From: Friedmanniella luteola
GTDB taxonomy: Bacteria; Actinomycetota; Actinomycetes; Propionibacteriales; Propionibacteriaceae
Assembly (NCBI RefSeq): GCF_900105065.1
Contig: NZ_LT629749.1
Location: 310,001 to 374,000 of the forward strand
Length of the DNA stretch: 64,000 nucleotides
Reading direction: 5' to 3'
Below, in pieces: positions 8,126 through 16,344 of this stretch. Position 1 is the stretch's first letter. The number at the start of each line of letters is the position of its first letter. Under the pieces are notes generated by a model that was not told the origin of the DNA, did no database searches, and saw nothing but the letters and a program-made list of their open reading frames with translations. Position numbers and translations under genes: made by a program.

Positions 8126-9081
8126 CGGGCGTCACGCTCCTTGAGGGCCAGCAGGTAGAAGCTGGCGAACAGCACGAGCACCGCCAGCACGATCAGCCCC
8201 AGGGCCGAGGCGAGACCGTAGTCGCCCTGGGAGGTGAAGTTGATCATCCAGCTGGTCACGATGTGGGTCTGGTCCGCCGGCCCGCCGCCGGTCATGCCGT
8301 AGATGATCTCCGGGAAGTTGAACACCCAGATCACGCGGAGCAGCACGGTCAGCAGCAGGGTCGTGCGGATGAACGGGATGACGATGAAGAACAGCGTGCG
8401 CGCCCGGCCGGCTCCGTCGAGGGCGCCGGCCTCCAGCAGCTCGTCGGGCACCGACTGCAGCGCGGCCAGGAGCATGATCGCGAAGAAGGTCACGCCGTAC
8501 CAGACGTTCGCGATGATCACCGAGACCATGGCCAGCTGCGGGTCGGCCAGCCAGGCGATGTTGGTGTCGATCAGCCCGGCCTTGCGGAGCAGGTCGTTGA
8601 CCACGCCGAACTCGCCGTTGAACATCCAGCGGAAGAGGATCCCGATCAGGAACCCGGAGACGGCCCAGGGGAAGAAGACCAGCGCCTGGTAGACGCCGCG
8701 GAAGCGGAACCGCCGGCGCAGCAGCAGCGCCAGCCCGAAGCCGATCAGCAGCTGCGGGACGATCGAGCCGACCACCCAGATCACCGAGTGCTGGAGCACC
8801 GTCCAGAACGTCGGGTCCGCCAGCAGCGTCGAGAAGTTGTCCAGCCCGACGAACGGGGTGTTGCGCAGGTCGAAGAGGTTCCACCGCTGGAACGCCATCT
8901 GGCTGCCCTTGAGCAGCGGGTGGTAGGTGAAGACGGCGACGAAGACCAGCGCGGGCGCGAGGAACGCCAGCAGGCCGAGGCCCCGCCGCACGGTGAAGGT
9001 CCGACGGCGGCGGCCCGCCGGGGCGGGGGAGCCGGCCGCGAGCGGGCGGCTCCCCCGCGGGGCCCGGTCGAGGAGGGTCAC
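8122..9081 (-). CDS. Sugar ABC transporter permease, MalF/UgpA type
   Basis: 319 residues. A basic proline-rich cytoplasmic N-terminus (to about residue 30) precedes six membrane helices, the first LGLLAFLAPALVFVAVFTY. The EAA loop is LLEAGALDGAGRARTLFFIV. It pairs with the MalG-type protein. The GTG start lies 7 bases after the binding-protein stop, with AGGAGGGTC-like sequence on the other strand only, so translation is probably coupled. CUT1 subfamily; substrate not readable. Confidence 0.95.
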   Translation of the reverse strand: MTLLDRAPRGSRPLAAGSPAPAGRRRRTFTVRRGLGLLAFLAPALVFVAVFTYHPLLKGSQMAFQRWNLFDLRNTPFVGLDNFSTLLADPTFWTVLQHSVIWVVGSIVPQLLIGFGLALLLRRRFRFRGVYQALVFFPWAVSGFLIGILFRWMFNGEFGVVNDLLRKAGLIDTNIAWLADPQLAMVSVIIANVWYGVTFFAIMLLAALQSVPDELLEAGALDGAGRARTLFFIVIPFIRTTLLLTVLLRVIWVFNFPEIIYGMTGGGPADQTHIVTSWMINFTSQGDYGLASALGLIVLAVLVLFASFYLLALKERDAR

Positions 9082-9088
9082 GCCCGCG

Positions 9089-10411
9089 TCAGCCCTTCCA
9101 CTTCTCGGTCCAGTAGGCGTCCCAGCCCTTCAGCAGGTCGGCCGTCGACAGCTTGTCGATGAGCACCTTCTGGACGTCGCTGTCGGCCTTGGTCGACCAC
9201 TCGGTCCACCAGGCCACCCCGCGCGGCTGCACCACCGTCAGGTAGGTGTCGGGGTTCTCGGTCATCGTCACGTAGGAGGCCCAGGGGCCGCTCTTGTAGA
9301 ACGCGTCCGCGCCGGCGGTCTTCTGGATCGGCACCAGGCTGTTCTCCTTGGCGAACGTCGTCGAGGCGTCGCCGGACAGGAACTGCACGAGCTTCACCGC
9401 CGCCTCGGGGTTCTTGCTGGCCTTGGCCACCCCCCAGCCGGCGGTGGCCACCGGCTGCGAGGCCTTGCCGGAGGGGCCGGTCAGCAGCGGCGCCGTGTTC
9501 CACTGGTCGGCCTTCACCGTGCTGGAGGCCGAGATGGTGGCGATGACCTCGGGGTCCTGCAGCAGGAAGGCGGTGGAGCCGTTGTTGAAGCCCTCGACCA
9601 TCTCGGGGTAGCCCCAGGCGACCGACGACGGCGGCGACGCGCGCCGGAACAGCTCGAAGTAGGTGTCCACCGCGGCCTGGGCCTCCGGCGCGGCGAAGAT
9701 CGACTGACCGCCCTGGATCTTGAAGGCGTTCTCGCGGTCGATGCTGTCGCCGACGTAGGCCTCGATGGCAGCCACGACGTTGCCGTTGCCGTTCTTGCCG
9801 CCGCGGAAGGCGTAGCCGTAGCGGTTCTTGCTCGGGTCCTGGATCTTCGCGGCCTGCTCCAGCAGCTCCTCCCAGGTCTTCGGCGGCCCGGAGAACCCGG
9901 CCTCGGCGACCAGGTCGGTCCGGTAGAACAGGCTCAGGCCGTAGAAGCCGTAGGGGATGAAGTACGTCTTGCCGTCGCTGTGCTTGCTGTACTTCTGCGC
10001 CTGCTCGGTGAGCTGGTCGAAGCCCGACCAGGCCTCGGTGGCGGCGGTCATGTCGTAGAGCCAGCCGTTGTTGGCGAAGGGCCCGACGGTGAGGTCGCGG
10101 ACCTCCAGCACGTCGACCCCGCTGCTGGCCTGCAGCATCTGCTGGATCTTCTGGTCGGCCTGCTCGGTCGGCGGGGACACCAGCTGCACCTTGATCCCCG
10201 GGTTGGCCGCCTCGAACTCCGCCAGCAGCTTCTCCAGCACCTTGGATCGGGCGGGGTTGGTCAGGCTCTCGACCATCTGCAGGGTGACGTCACCGCCCCC
10301 GCCCCCGCCGCTGCTGCCGGCGTCGGAGCCGCCGCTCGAGCAGCTGCTGAGGCCGGTGACGGAGACGGTGGCCAGGCCGGCCGTGCCGAGGAGGAACGAT
10401 CTGCGGTTCAC
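9089..10411 (-). CDS. Extracellular sugar-binding lipoprotein (CUT1 solute-binding protein)
   Basis: 440 residues from a GTG at 10411. The N-terminus has NRRSFLLG followed by a hydrophobic stretch and the lipobox LSSC, so it is a Tat-type lipoprotein anchored outside the membrane. The body matches SBP_bac_1 proteins (VTLQMVESLTNPARSK at the start of the mature domain, TWEELLEQAAKI, FLLQDPEV). The frame is open to 10471, but the GTG is preferred because it places RRSF at residue 3 and overlaps the aminotransferase stop as GTGA; AGGAAAG lies upstream. It delivers substrate to the two permeases that follow. Confidence 0.94.
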   Translation of the reverse strand: MNRRSFLLGTAGLATVSVTGLSSCSSGGSDAGSSGGGGGGDVTLQMVESLTNPARSKVLEKLLAEFEAANPGIKVQLVSPPTEQADQKIQQMLQASSGVDVLEVRDLTVGPFANNGWLYDMTAATEAWSGFDQLTEQAQKYSKHSDGKTYFIPYGFYGLSLFYRTDLVAEAGFSGPPKTWEELLEQAAKIQDPSKNRYGYAFRGGKNGNGNVVAAIEAYVGDSIDRENAFKIQGGQSIFAAPEAQAAVDTYFELFRRASPPSSVAWGYPEMVEGFNNGSTAFLLQDPEVIATISASSTVKADQWNTAPLLTGPSGKASQPVATAGWGVAKASKNPEAAVKLVQFLSGDASTTFAKENSLVPIQKTAGADAFYKSGPWASYVTMTENPDTYLTVVQPRGVAWWTEWSTKADSDVQKVLIDKLSTADLLKGWDAYWTEKWKG

Positions 10412-11673
10412 TGCTCTCTTCTTTCCTGGGGGTTGACGGTGGCGGGTGCGGGCGCGGCCTCGACGGCCCACGCGAGCAGCAGGGGGACGGCGCGCTCGAC
10501 GAGGTCGAGGTAGTCGTCGGGGGTGTTGTAGGCGTGCGCCGACAGCCGGAGGTAACCACGGCCGGCGAAGGCGGTGAAGGCGGTCTCGATGCCGGCCTCG
10601 GCGAGCATCCGGTCGCGCATCGCGTTCGCCTCGAGGTGCCCGGTCGCGAGCCGGCCGGGCAGCCCCACCAGCCGGAGCGGACCCACCGGCATCCCGACCT
10701 GCGCGTGGCAGTCGACCCCCGACGCCTCACCGAGGGCGGTGGCGACGAGGTCCTGCGCCCAGTCGGCCAGGGCCGTCGTGTAGCGGCGCACCGCGTCCCA
10801 GCCGAAGCTCTCGTCGACCAGCTCCAGGGCGGTCGGGGCGGCGAGCCAGCCGGTGAGGTCGAGCGTGCCCTGGTGGTCGAAGCGCTCGGGGAAGGCCAGG
10901 CCGGCGCCCCAGGAGTCGATCAGGGGGTGCAGCCCGTCGGCGACCTCCGGCCGGGCCACCAGCACCGCCGTCCCGCGCGGGGCGCAGCCGTACTTGTGGA
11001 GGTTGCCCACCCAGACGTCGGCGTCGGCCTCGGCCACCGGGTCCTCGAGCAGCAGGGGCGCGTGCGCGCCGTCGACGAGGGTGGCGATGCCGCGGCGGCG
11101 CGCCTCGTCGCAGACCCGGCCGACGGGCAGCCGCCGGGCGGTCGGGGAGGTGATGTGGTCGAGCACGATGAGCGCGGTGCGGTCGGTGACCCCGGCCCAG
11201 ATGGCCTCGAACGCCTCGTCCTCCGCCGCCGCCAGCGGGACCGCGGCGGTGACGAGCCGGCCGCCCGCGCGGCGGGCGGCGCGGGCGGCCCCGGCGGTGA
11301 CGGCGCCGTAGCCGTGGTCGGTGACCAGCACCTCCGCGCCCCGCGGCAGGGCGAGGCTGCCGTAGACGACGCTGGCGCCGGCGCTCGCGTTGAGCACCAG
11401 GGCCAGCCGCTCGGGCTCCACGTGCAGCCGCGGGGCGAGCAGCCGGCGGGCGCCCTCGATCCGCTGCGGCAGGCCCGGGAACCAGGCGACCGGCGCCAGC
11501 TCCATCTGCTGGCGCAGCTCGGCCTGGTGCGCGAGCGCCGCCCGCGGCACGGCCCCGAACGAGCCGTGGTTGAGGTGCCGCAGGTCCGGGTGCAGAGCCC
11601 ACAGCGACGCCGCGGGGTGGCCGTCCGGGGCGGTCAGCGGGGCCGGCGCGGCGACGTCGGTCGTGGTGGGCAC
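10408..11673 (-). CDS. Class V PLP-dependent aminotransferase, isopenicillin-N-epimerase-like
   Basis: 421 residues. The class V fold is shown by HLNHGSFGAVPRA near the N-terminus, LDHITSPTARRLPV, VDGAHAP (aspartate pairing with the PLP ring nitrogen) and the Schiff-base lysine in GNLHKYG (about K227). The subgroup includes CefD-type epimerases and cysteine-desulfurase-like enzymes; the substrate is not readable. I chose the GTG at 11673 because AGGAG stands 6 bases upstream; an ATG at 11733 would overlap the operator region. It is the first gene of an operon with a sugar importer, so it may act on an imported amino sugar or glycosylated amine (inference). Confidence 0.9.
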   Translation of the reverse strand: MPTTTDVAAPAPLTAPDGHPAASLWALHPDLRHLNHGSFGAVPRAALAHQAELRQQMELAPVAWFPGLPQRIEGARRLLAPRLHVEPERLALVLNASAGASVVYGSLALPRGAEVLVTDHGYGAVTAGAARAARRAGGRLVTAAVPLAAAEDEAFEAIWAGVTDRTALIVLDHITSPTARRLPVGRVCDEARRRGIATLVDGAHAPLLLEDPVAEADADVWVGNLHKYGCAPRGTAVLVARPEVADGLHPLIDSWGAGLAFPERFDHQGTLDLTGWLAAPTALELVDESFGWDAVRRYTTALADWAQDLVATALGEASGVDCHAQVGMPVGPLRLVGLPGRLATGHLEANAMRDRMLAEAGIETAFTAFAGRGYLRLSAHAYNTPDDYLDLVERAVPLLLAWAVEAAPAPATVNPQERREQ

Positions 11674-11704
11674 AGATGCTCCTGGGGGTGGGATGCGCTC
11701 ATCC

Positions 11705-11765
11705 TGTCTGATGAATGAACTCCTGGGAAGCACCAGATGTGACGATCACGTCAATTCGTCAGACA
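11705..11765. promoter_or_regulatory. Putative GntR/FadR operator region
   Basis: TGTCTGATGAAT (11705-11716) and ATTCGTCAGACA (11754-11765) form a 12-base inverted repeat with one mismatch, spaced 37 bases. Between them TGACGATCACGTCA (11740-11753) is a second dyad with 5-base arms. They sit between the divergent aminotransferase operon and the GntR gene, as expected for autoregulation and control of the importer. The TGTCTGA/TCAGACA half-sites resemble those of FadR-subfamily regulators. Confidence 0.5.
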
Positions 11766-11843
11766 CAGTCGGGCTGCGGCGGCACGGCCGGGCACAATGG
11801 CGCCGGGCCGCCCCGGCCCCGCGGGGCGACGGAGGGAGTGCGC

Positions 11844-12536
11844 ATGTCGGCGGTCGAGACGGCCTTCCAGGGGCTCCGCCAGATGGTGGCGACGGGCCGG
11901 CTGCAGCCCGGGCAGCGCTTCCCGATCGAGAGCGAGCTCTGCTCCGAGCTGGGGGTCTCCCGCAGCTCGCTGCGCGAGGCGGTCCGGATGCTCGCCGCGC
12001 TCGGCGTGGTGGAGGTGCGGCAGGGCTCGGGCACCTACGTCGCGCAGCTGCGGGCCGCGGACATCGTCCGCAGCCTCAGCCTGACCCTGGGCCTGCTGCC
12101 GCTGGAGGGGCTGCTGGAGATCTACGAGCTGCGGCGGGTCCTCGAGGGGCACGCGGCCTCCCAGGCGGCGGCCCGGCGCCCGGACGGGCTCGTCGAGCGG
12201 ATGGACGCCCTGCTGGTCGAGCTCGAGGCCAGCACCGACGCGGAGGCGAGCGGGGAGCTCGACCACCGCTTCCACTCGATGATCGCCGAGGCGGGCGGCA
12301 ACCCGACCCTGGCCGCGCTGCTGGAGGTGTTCCGGAGCCGCAGCCGCAACTACCAGATCTTCGACTCCGACGCCGGGCCGGAGATCAAGCGGGTGAGCGA
12401 CGACGGCCACCGCGCGATCGCCACCGCGATCGCGGCCCGGGACTCCGGCGGGGCCGAGACGGCGGCGGCCGCGCACGTGGCCGAGACGGAGCGGTGGCTG
12501 CGCCGGCTGCACCCGCACCCCTCCACCTCGGCGTGA
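11844..12536 (+). CDS. GntR-family transcriptional regulator, FadR subfamily
   Basis: 230 residues. Residues about 3-70 are the winged helix (FPIESELCSELGVSRSSLREAVRML, then VEVRQGSGTYV). Residues about 85-220 are the all-helical FCD ligand-binding domain with LRRVLEGHAA, FHSMIAEAGGNPT and a final HVAETERWLRRL helix; the spaced acidic/histidine residues are typical of a metal-containing FCD pocket. ATG 11844 is chosen for GGAGGG 8 bases upstream; the frame is open upstream to 11715 but that part covers the operator region. Divergent from, and probably controlling, the aminotransferase and sugar importer operon. Confidence 0.92.
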   Translation: MSAVETAFQGLRQMVATGRLQPGQRFPIESELCSELGVSRSSLREAVRMLAALGVVEVRQGSGTYVAQLRAADIVRSLSLTLGLLPLEGLLEIYELRRVLEGHAASQAAARRPDGLVERMDALLVELEASTDAEASGELDHRFHSMIAEAGGNPTLAALLEVFRSRSRNYQIFDSDAGPEIKRVSDDGHRAIATAIAARDSGGAETAAAAHVAETERWLRRLHPHPSTSA

Positions 12537-12577
12537 CCGGCCGTTGGGATCGGGCCGGTCGGGGTACAGGGGAGGCC

Positions 12578-13471
12578 ATGACGGATCAGACGACGAAGAC
12601 CGACCCCACCACGCAGTACGCCCAGCCCGAGGGCATGGACGACCAGATCGCGCACCCGGGTCTCAGCGGGGACATGACCGAGCAGCCCGACCACGGCGAG
12701 GACACCTACCGCGGTTCTGAGCGGCTGACCGGCCGTCGGGCGGTCATCACCGGGGGCGACTCCGGCATCGGCCGCGCCGTGGCCATCGCCTTCGCCCGCG
12801 AGGGGGCCGACGTCCTCATCAGCTACCTCCCCGACGAGGAGGCCGACGCGGACGAGACCGTCCGGCTCATCGAGGAGGCGGGCCGCAAGGCCGTCCGCTG
12901 CCCCGGCGACATCCGCGACGAGCAGGTATGCCAGCAGATCATCGACACCGCGGTCTCCGAGCTCGGCGGGCTCGACATCCTCGTGAACAACGCGGCGTAC
13001 CAGATGGCGCAGTCGGGTGGCATCGCCGACATCTCCACCGAGCAGCTCGACCGCGTCATGAAGACCAACATCTACGCCCTGTTCTGGCTGTGCCAGAAGG
13101 CGCTCCCGCACCTCGAGGCCGGGGCGACCATCATCAACACCGCCTCCGTGCAGGCCGTCAGCCCCTCGCCCGAGCTGCTCGACTACGCGACCACCAAGGC
13201 CGGCATCCACAACTTCACCCGGGGCCTGGCCAGCCAGCTGGCCGAGAAGGGGATCCGGGTCAACGCGGTCGCGCCCGGCCCGATCTGGACGCCGCTGATC
13301 CCCGCGACGATGCCCGTCGAGCGGGCCTCCTCGCACGGCGAGAGCGCCCCGCTGGGTCGCGCCGGCCAGCCGGCCGAGCTCGCGCCGGTCTACGTGTTCT
13401 TCGCCTCCCAGGAGTCGAGCTACATCACCGGTGAGATGCTCGGCGTCACCGGCGGCGACCCCGTCAGCTGA
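12578..13471 (+). CDS. SDR-family oxidoreductase with N-terminal extension
   Basis: 297 residues. A polar extension of about 45 residues (with the DRxxH-poor but typical TEQPDHGEDTYRGSERL) precedes a classical SDR fold: cofactor loop TGGDSGIG, NNAAYQ, and catalytic Ser, Tyr, Lys in NTASVQ and YATTKAG. The length and extension match the YhdF/YdaD/glucose-1-dehydrogenase-like stress group. The substrate is unknown. ATG 12578 has GGGGAGG immediately upstream. It stands 41 bases after the GntR gene on the same strand and may be read with it. Confidence 0.92.
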   Translation: MTDQTTKTDPTTQYAQPEGMDDQIAHPGLSGDMTEQPDHGEDTYRGSERLTGRRAVITGGDSGIGRAVAIAFAREGADVLISYLPDEEADADETVRLIEEAGRKAVRCPGDIRDEQVCQQIIDTAVSELGGLDILVNNAAYQMAQSGGIADISTEQLDRVMKTNIYALFWLCQKALPHLEAGATIINTASVQAVSPSPELLDYATTKAGIHNFTRGLASQLAEKGIRVNAVAPGPIWTPLIPATMPVERASSHGESAPLGRAGQPAELAPVYVFFASQESSYITGEMLGVTGGDPVS

Positions 13472-13550
13472 GCCTCGCCGGGCCCTCGACGGGCTCAGGC
13501 CGCGGGCTTCGCTCAGGCCGCGGGGCCTGGTCAGGGTCGGGCCGCGGGCC

Positions 13551-14399
13551 TCAGGCCAGGGTGCCGAAGACCTGCGCGGAGTACCAGACGCCGTCGGAGC
13601 TCTGGGCGGCCCCGACGCCGATCAGCCTGAACTGCGCGTTGAGGATGTTGGCGCGGTGGCCGGGGGAGTCCATCCAGGCCTCCGTCACGGCGGCGCCGCT
13701 CGGGTAGCCGTAGGCGACGTTCTCGCCGACGGTGCGGAGGTCGCAGGCCTCGAGGACCGGCCGCAGCTCCTGGTGGTACATCCGCTCCTCGGCCGCCATC
13801 GCGCGGGCCTGCCTCTCGGCGTAGGAGTCCAGGCAGCTCTGCGCCGTGAGGGCGGCCAGCCCGCGGCTGGTCCGCTCCGGGTTGGTCGCGGCGATGACGT
13901 CGCTCTCGTACCGGTCGGCCGCGCTGGCCGTCGTCGCCGCGGGCTGCTTGAGCGTCACCGAGCAGCTCCCGAAGCCGTCGCCGTCGACGCCGAGGCTCAC
14001 CACGACCTTGGCCCGCCCGGGGGCGCTCGGCGGGTTGACCGGGTTGCGCGCCCTGCTGGCCGCGCCGTCCTGGTAGTCGAAGGAGCCGGACCAGAGCAGG
14101 TCCTGCAGCCGCTCGCCGTCGCCGTCGTAGGTGCGGACGCGGGAGTCGGTGGGCAGCGGCCCGCTCGTCGACGTCGTCCAGCCCGCTCGGTCGAGGGCCA
14201 CCTTCGTCGTCGTCCCGGAGGTGTACGGCGCGCCCCACGTCACCTGCACGTCCCAGCGGACGCCGCCGCCGTCGACGCACGACGCCCGCTGCACCGTGGC
14301 CGCCGAGGCCGGTGCCGGAGCGAGGGCGAGCAGGCCGACGGCCGTGCCGAGGCCGACGAGGGCGGCGGTCAGGCGTCGGGCGCCGGGGGAGCGGGACAC
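13551..14399 (-). CDS. Secreted CAP (SCP/PR1) domain protein
   Basis: 282 residues. A signal peptide (basic start, hydrophobic LTAALVGLGTAVGLLALAP, cleavage near ASA) is followed by about 115 residues without a recognised domain and a C-terminal CAP domain (about 160-282) with VGENVAYGY, WMDSPGHRANIL and IGVGAA. Bacterial CAP proteins are extracellular; their activity is mostly unknown. The GTG start has GGAGG 5 bases upstream. Convergent with the SDR gene, and separated from GH13 upstream by a strong hairpin. Confidence 0.92.
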   Translation of the reverse strand: MSRSPGARRLTAALVGLGTAVGLLALAPAPASAATVQRASCVDGGGVRWDVQVTWGAPYTSGTTTKVALDRAGWTTSTSGPLPTDSRVRTYDGDGERLQDLLWSGSFDYQDGAASRARNPVNPPSAPGRAKVVVSLGVDGDGFGSCSVTLKQPAATTASAADRYESDVIAATNPERTSRGLAALTAQSCLDSYAERQARAMAAEERMYHQELRPVLEACDLRTVGENVAYGYPSGAAVTEAWMDSPGHRANILNAQFRLIGVGAAQSSDGVWYSAQVFGTLA

Positions 14400-14417
14400 A
14401 GGTCCTCCTGCAGCTGA

Positions 14418-14451
14418 GGTCCGACCGCGGCAGGGGGTCCGCGGTCGGACC
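14418..14451 (-). terminator. Perfect 13-bp hairpin after the GH13 gene
   Basis: GGTCCGACCGCGG (14418-14430) pairs exactly with 14439-14451 around an 8-base loop, 60 bases after the GH13 stop and just before the CAP gene. No T-run; a U-less terminator is likely. Confidence 0.6.
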
Positions 14452-14510
14452 GGTCGTCGGGGCGGCCGGCACGGCCAGCGTACGGACCGGACCCGACCCG
14501 GGGCAGGGGC

Positions 14511-16217
14511 TCAGGACCCGGGCCGAAAGCCCCTGCCCGGAGGGGTCCGCGACCAGACGGCGGTGTCCGGGGGCAGCCGACCGTCCGCCAGCGGCCCCGA
14601 GGCCAGCACGACCTCGCCGGCGGGCAGGGGCACGGCCGCCGGGCCGAAGTTCACCCAGCAGGCGATCTCGCCGCGGACGAAGGCGAGCACGTCCTCGTCC
14701 CCGCTCTCCAGCCAGCGCAGCGGGCCCGCGTCGACGAGCAGGCGCCGGCGGGCGGCCAGCAGCCGCCGGTAGAGCCACAGCGTGGAGCCCGGGTCCTGCT
14801 CCTGCACCTCGACGGCCAGCTCCGCCCAGCCGGCGGGCTGCGGCAGCCAGGGCTCCGCCGCGCCGGGTGGGGAGAACCCCGCCGACGCGGAGCCGACCGA
14901 CCACGGCAGCGGGACCCGGGAGCCGTCGCGGCCGGGGTCCGTGCCGCCGGACCGCGCGTGGATGGGGTCGCGGCGGCGCGCGGCGGGCAGGTCCTCTACC
15001 TCGGGCAGCCCCAGCTCCTCGCCGAGGTAGACGTAGGCGGCCCCCGGCAGCGCCATGGTCAGCAGCACCGCCGCGCGGGCCCGCCTCCGACCCAGCTCCA
15101 GGTCGACCGGGTCCACCCCGAACCGGGCGCGCTGCTCCTCGTTCGACGCCCGCCGCTCGGGCTGCGCGCGGCCGTAGCGGGTGACCTGCCGGACGACGTC
15201 GTGGTTGGTCAGCACCCACGCGCTGGGGGCGCCGGAGACGGCGGCCGCCGCCAGTCCCTGCTCGACGACGGCGCGCCACGGCCCGGCCCGGAAGGTGACG
15301 TGCAACGGCTCGAACTCGAAGGCGGTGTGCAGCTCGTCGGGGCGCAGGTACAGCGGCAGCCGCTCGGGCCGGGCCACCCAGGCCTCGGCCACGAAGACCC
15401 GCGGCGGGTCGTACCCGTCGGCCAGCCGGCGCCAGTCGCGGTACACCTCGTGCACCTCGTCCTGGTCCCAGCCGGGGTGCTCCTCGCTCCGCCGGTCGCT
15501 GCCCAGCGCGTCGGGCAACCCGGCCTCCTTGACCAGACCGTGGGCGACGTCGATGCGGAAGCCGTCGACCCCGCGGTCGAACCAGAAGCGCAGGATGTCC
15601 AGGAACTCCGCGCGGACCTCCGGGTTGCGCCAGTCCAGGTCGGGCTGCTCGGGGGCGAACAGGTGCAGGTACCACGGCCCCGGACGACCGTCGGGCTCGG
15701 TGACCCGGGTCCAGGCCGGTCCGCGGAAGCAGCTCTCCCAGTCGTTGGGGGGCAGCGACCCGTCCTCGCCGCGGCCCTCCCGGAACAGGTAGCGGCCGCG
15801 GGCGACCGGGTCGCCGGCCCGGGCCCGCTGGAACCACGGGTGGGCGTCGGAGGTGTGGTTGGGCACGATGTCCAGCAGCACCCGCAGCCCCAGCGCGTGC
15901 GCCTCGGCGAGCAGGGCCTCCGCGTCGGCGAGGGTGCCGAAGACCGGGTCGACGTCGCGGTAGTCCGCCACGTCGTAGCCGACGTCGACCATCGGGGAGG
16001 GGTACCAGGGGTTGACCCAGACGGCGTCGACGCCGAGGGCTGCGAGGTGGGGCAGCCGGGCGCGCAGTCCGGCCAGGTCGCCCACCCCGTCGCCGTCGCC
16101 GTCGGCGAAGCTCCGCAGGAACACCTGGTAGATGACGGCGGTCCGCCACCAGGCGTCCTCGGCCGCCGGTCCCGGCCGGGCCGGGGCGCCGGCCTCCCTG
16201 CTGATGGTCTCGGTCAA
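14511..16217 (-). CDS. GH13 alpha-glucosidase/alpha-amylase family protein
   Basis: 568 residues from a TTG start. A (beta/alpha)8 GH13 fold: region I (DIVPNHTS), region II with the nucleophile aspartate in GFRIDVAHG (about D223), the acid/base glutamate in VFVAEAW (about E278) and the stabilising aspartate in LTNHD (about D340). The early VIYQVFLRSFADGDGDGVGD is typical of exo-acting alpha-glucosidases. No signal peptide, so cytoplasmic. TTG at 16217 is chosen because GGGAGGG lies 7 bases upstream; an ATG at 16274 would place the start beside the operators. Divergent from the LacI gene and so probably induced with the GH42/importer operon. Confidence 0.92.
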   Translation of the reverse strand: MTETISREAGAPARPGPAAEDAWWRTAVIYQVFLRSFADGDGDGVGDLAGLRARLPHLAALGVDAVWVNPWYPSPMVDVGYDVADYRDVDPVFGTLADAEALLAEAHALGLRVLLDIVPNHTSDAHPWFQRARAGDPVARGRYLFREGRGEDGSLPPNDWESCFRGPAWTRVTEPDGRPGPWYLHLFAPEQPDLDWRNPEVRAEFLDILRFWFDRGVDGFRIDVAHGLVKEAGLPDALGSDRRSEEHPGWDQDEVHEVYRDWRRLADGYDPPRVFVAEAWVARPERLPLYLRPDELHTAFEFEPLHVTFRAGPWRAVVEQGLAAAAVSGAPSAWVLTNHDVVRQVTRYGRAQPERRASNEEQRARFGVDPVDLELGRRRARAAVLLTMALPGAAYVYLGEELGLPEVEDLPAARRRDPIHARSGGTDPGRDGSRVPLPWSVGSASAGFSPPGAAEPWLPQPAGWAELAVEVQEQDPGSTLWLYRRLLAARRRLLVDAGPLRWLESGDEDVLAFVRGEIACWVNFGPAAVPLPAGEVVLASGPLADGRLPPDTAVWSRTPPGRGFRPGS

Positions 16218-16267
16218 CCGACGTCCCTCCCGCGGCTCGTGGCTCGGGCTCGACCGCTGCCGAACCC

Positions 16268-16328
16268 TTGACAATCCTGCACGGCGTCAGTTGACTACGC
16301 AGTCAAGACCGGTTGACAGCGTAGTCAG
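16268..16328. promoter_or_regulatory. Twin LacI-type operators and promoter between GH13 and lacI-like gene
   Basis: TTGACTACGCAGTCAA (16291-16306) is a palindrome in its outer 6+6 bases. TTGACAGCGTAGTCAG (16313-16328), read on the other strand, matches it at 14 of 16 positions. Their centres are 22 bp apart, two helical turns. TTGACA at 16268-16273 is a candidate -35 for the LacI gene, which would put the first operator over the -10. A LacI-family protein is encoded 17 bases downstream. Confidence 0.75.
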
Positions 16329-16344
16329 AGGGGCGAGGGGTCGT

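Noticed and set aside
11715-11843. Longer N-terminus for the GntR regulator
   Set aside because: It would translate the operator region and has no SD, while ATG 11844 has GGAGGG and begins right at the HTH domain.
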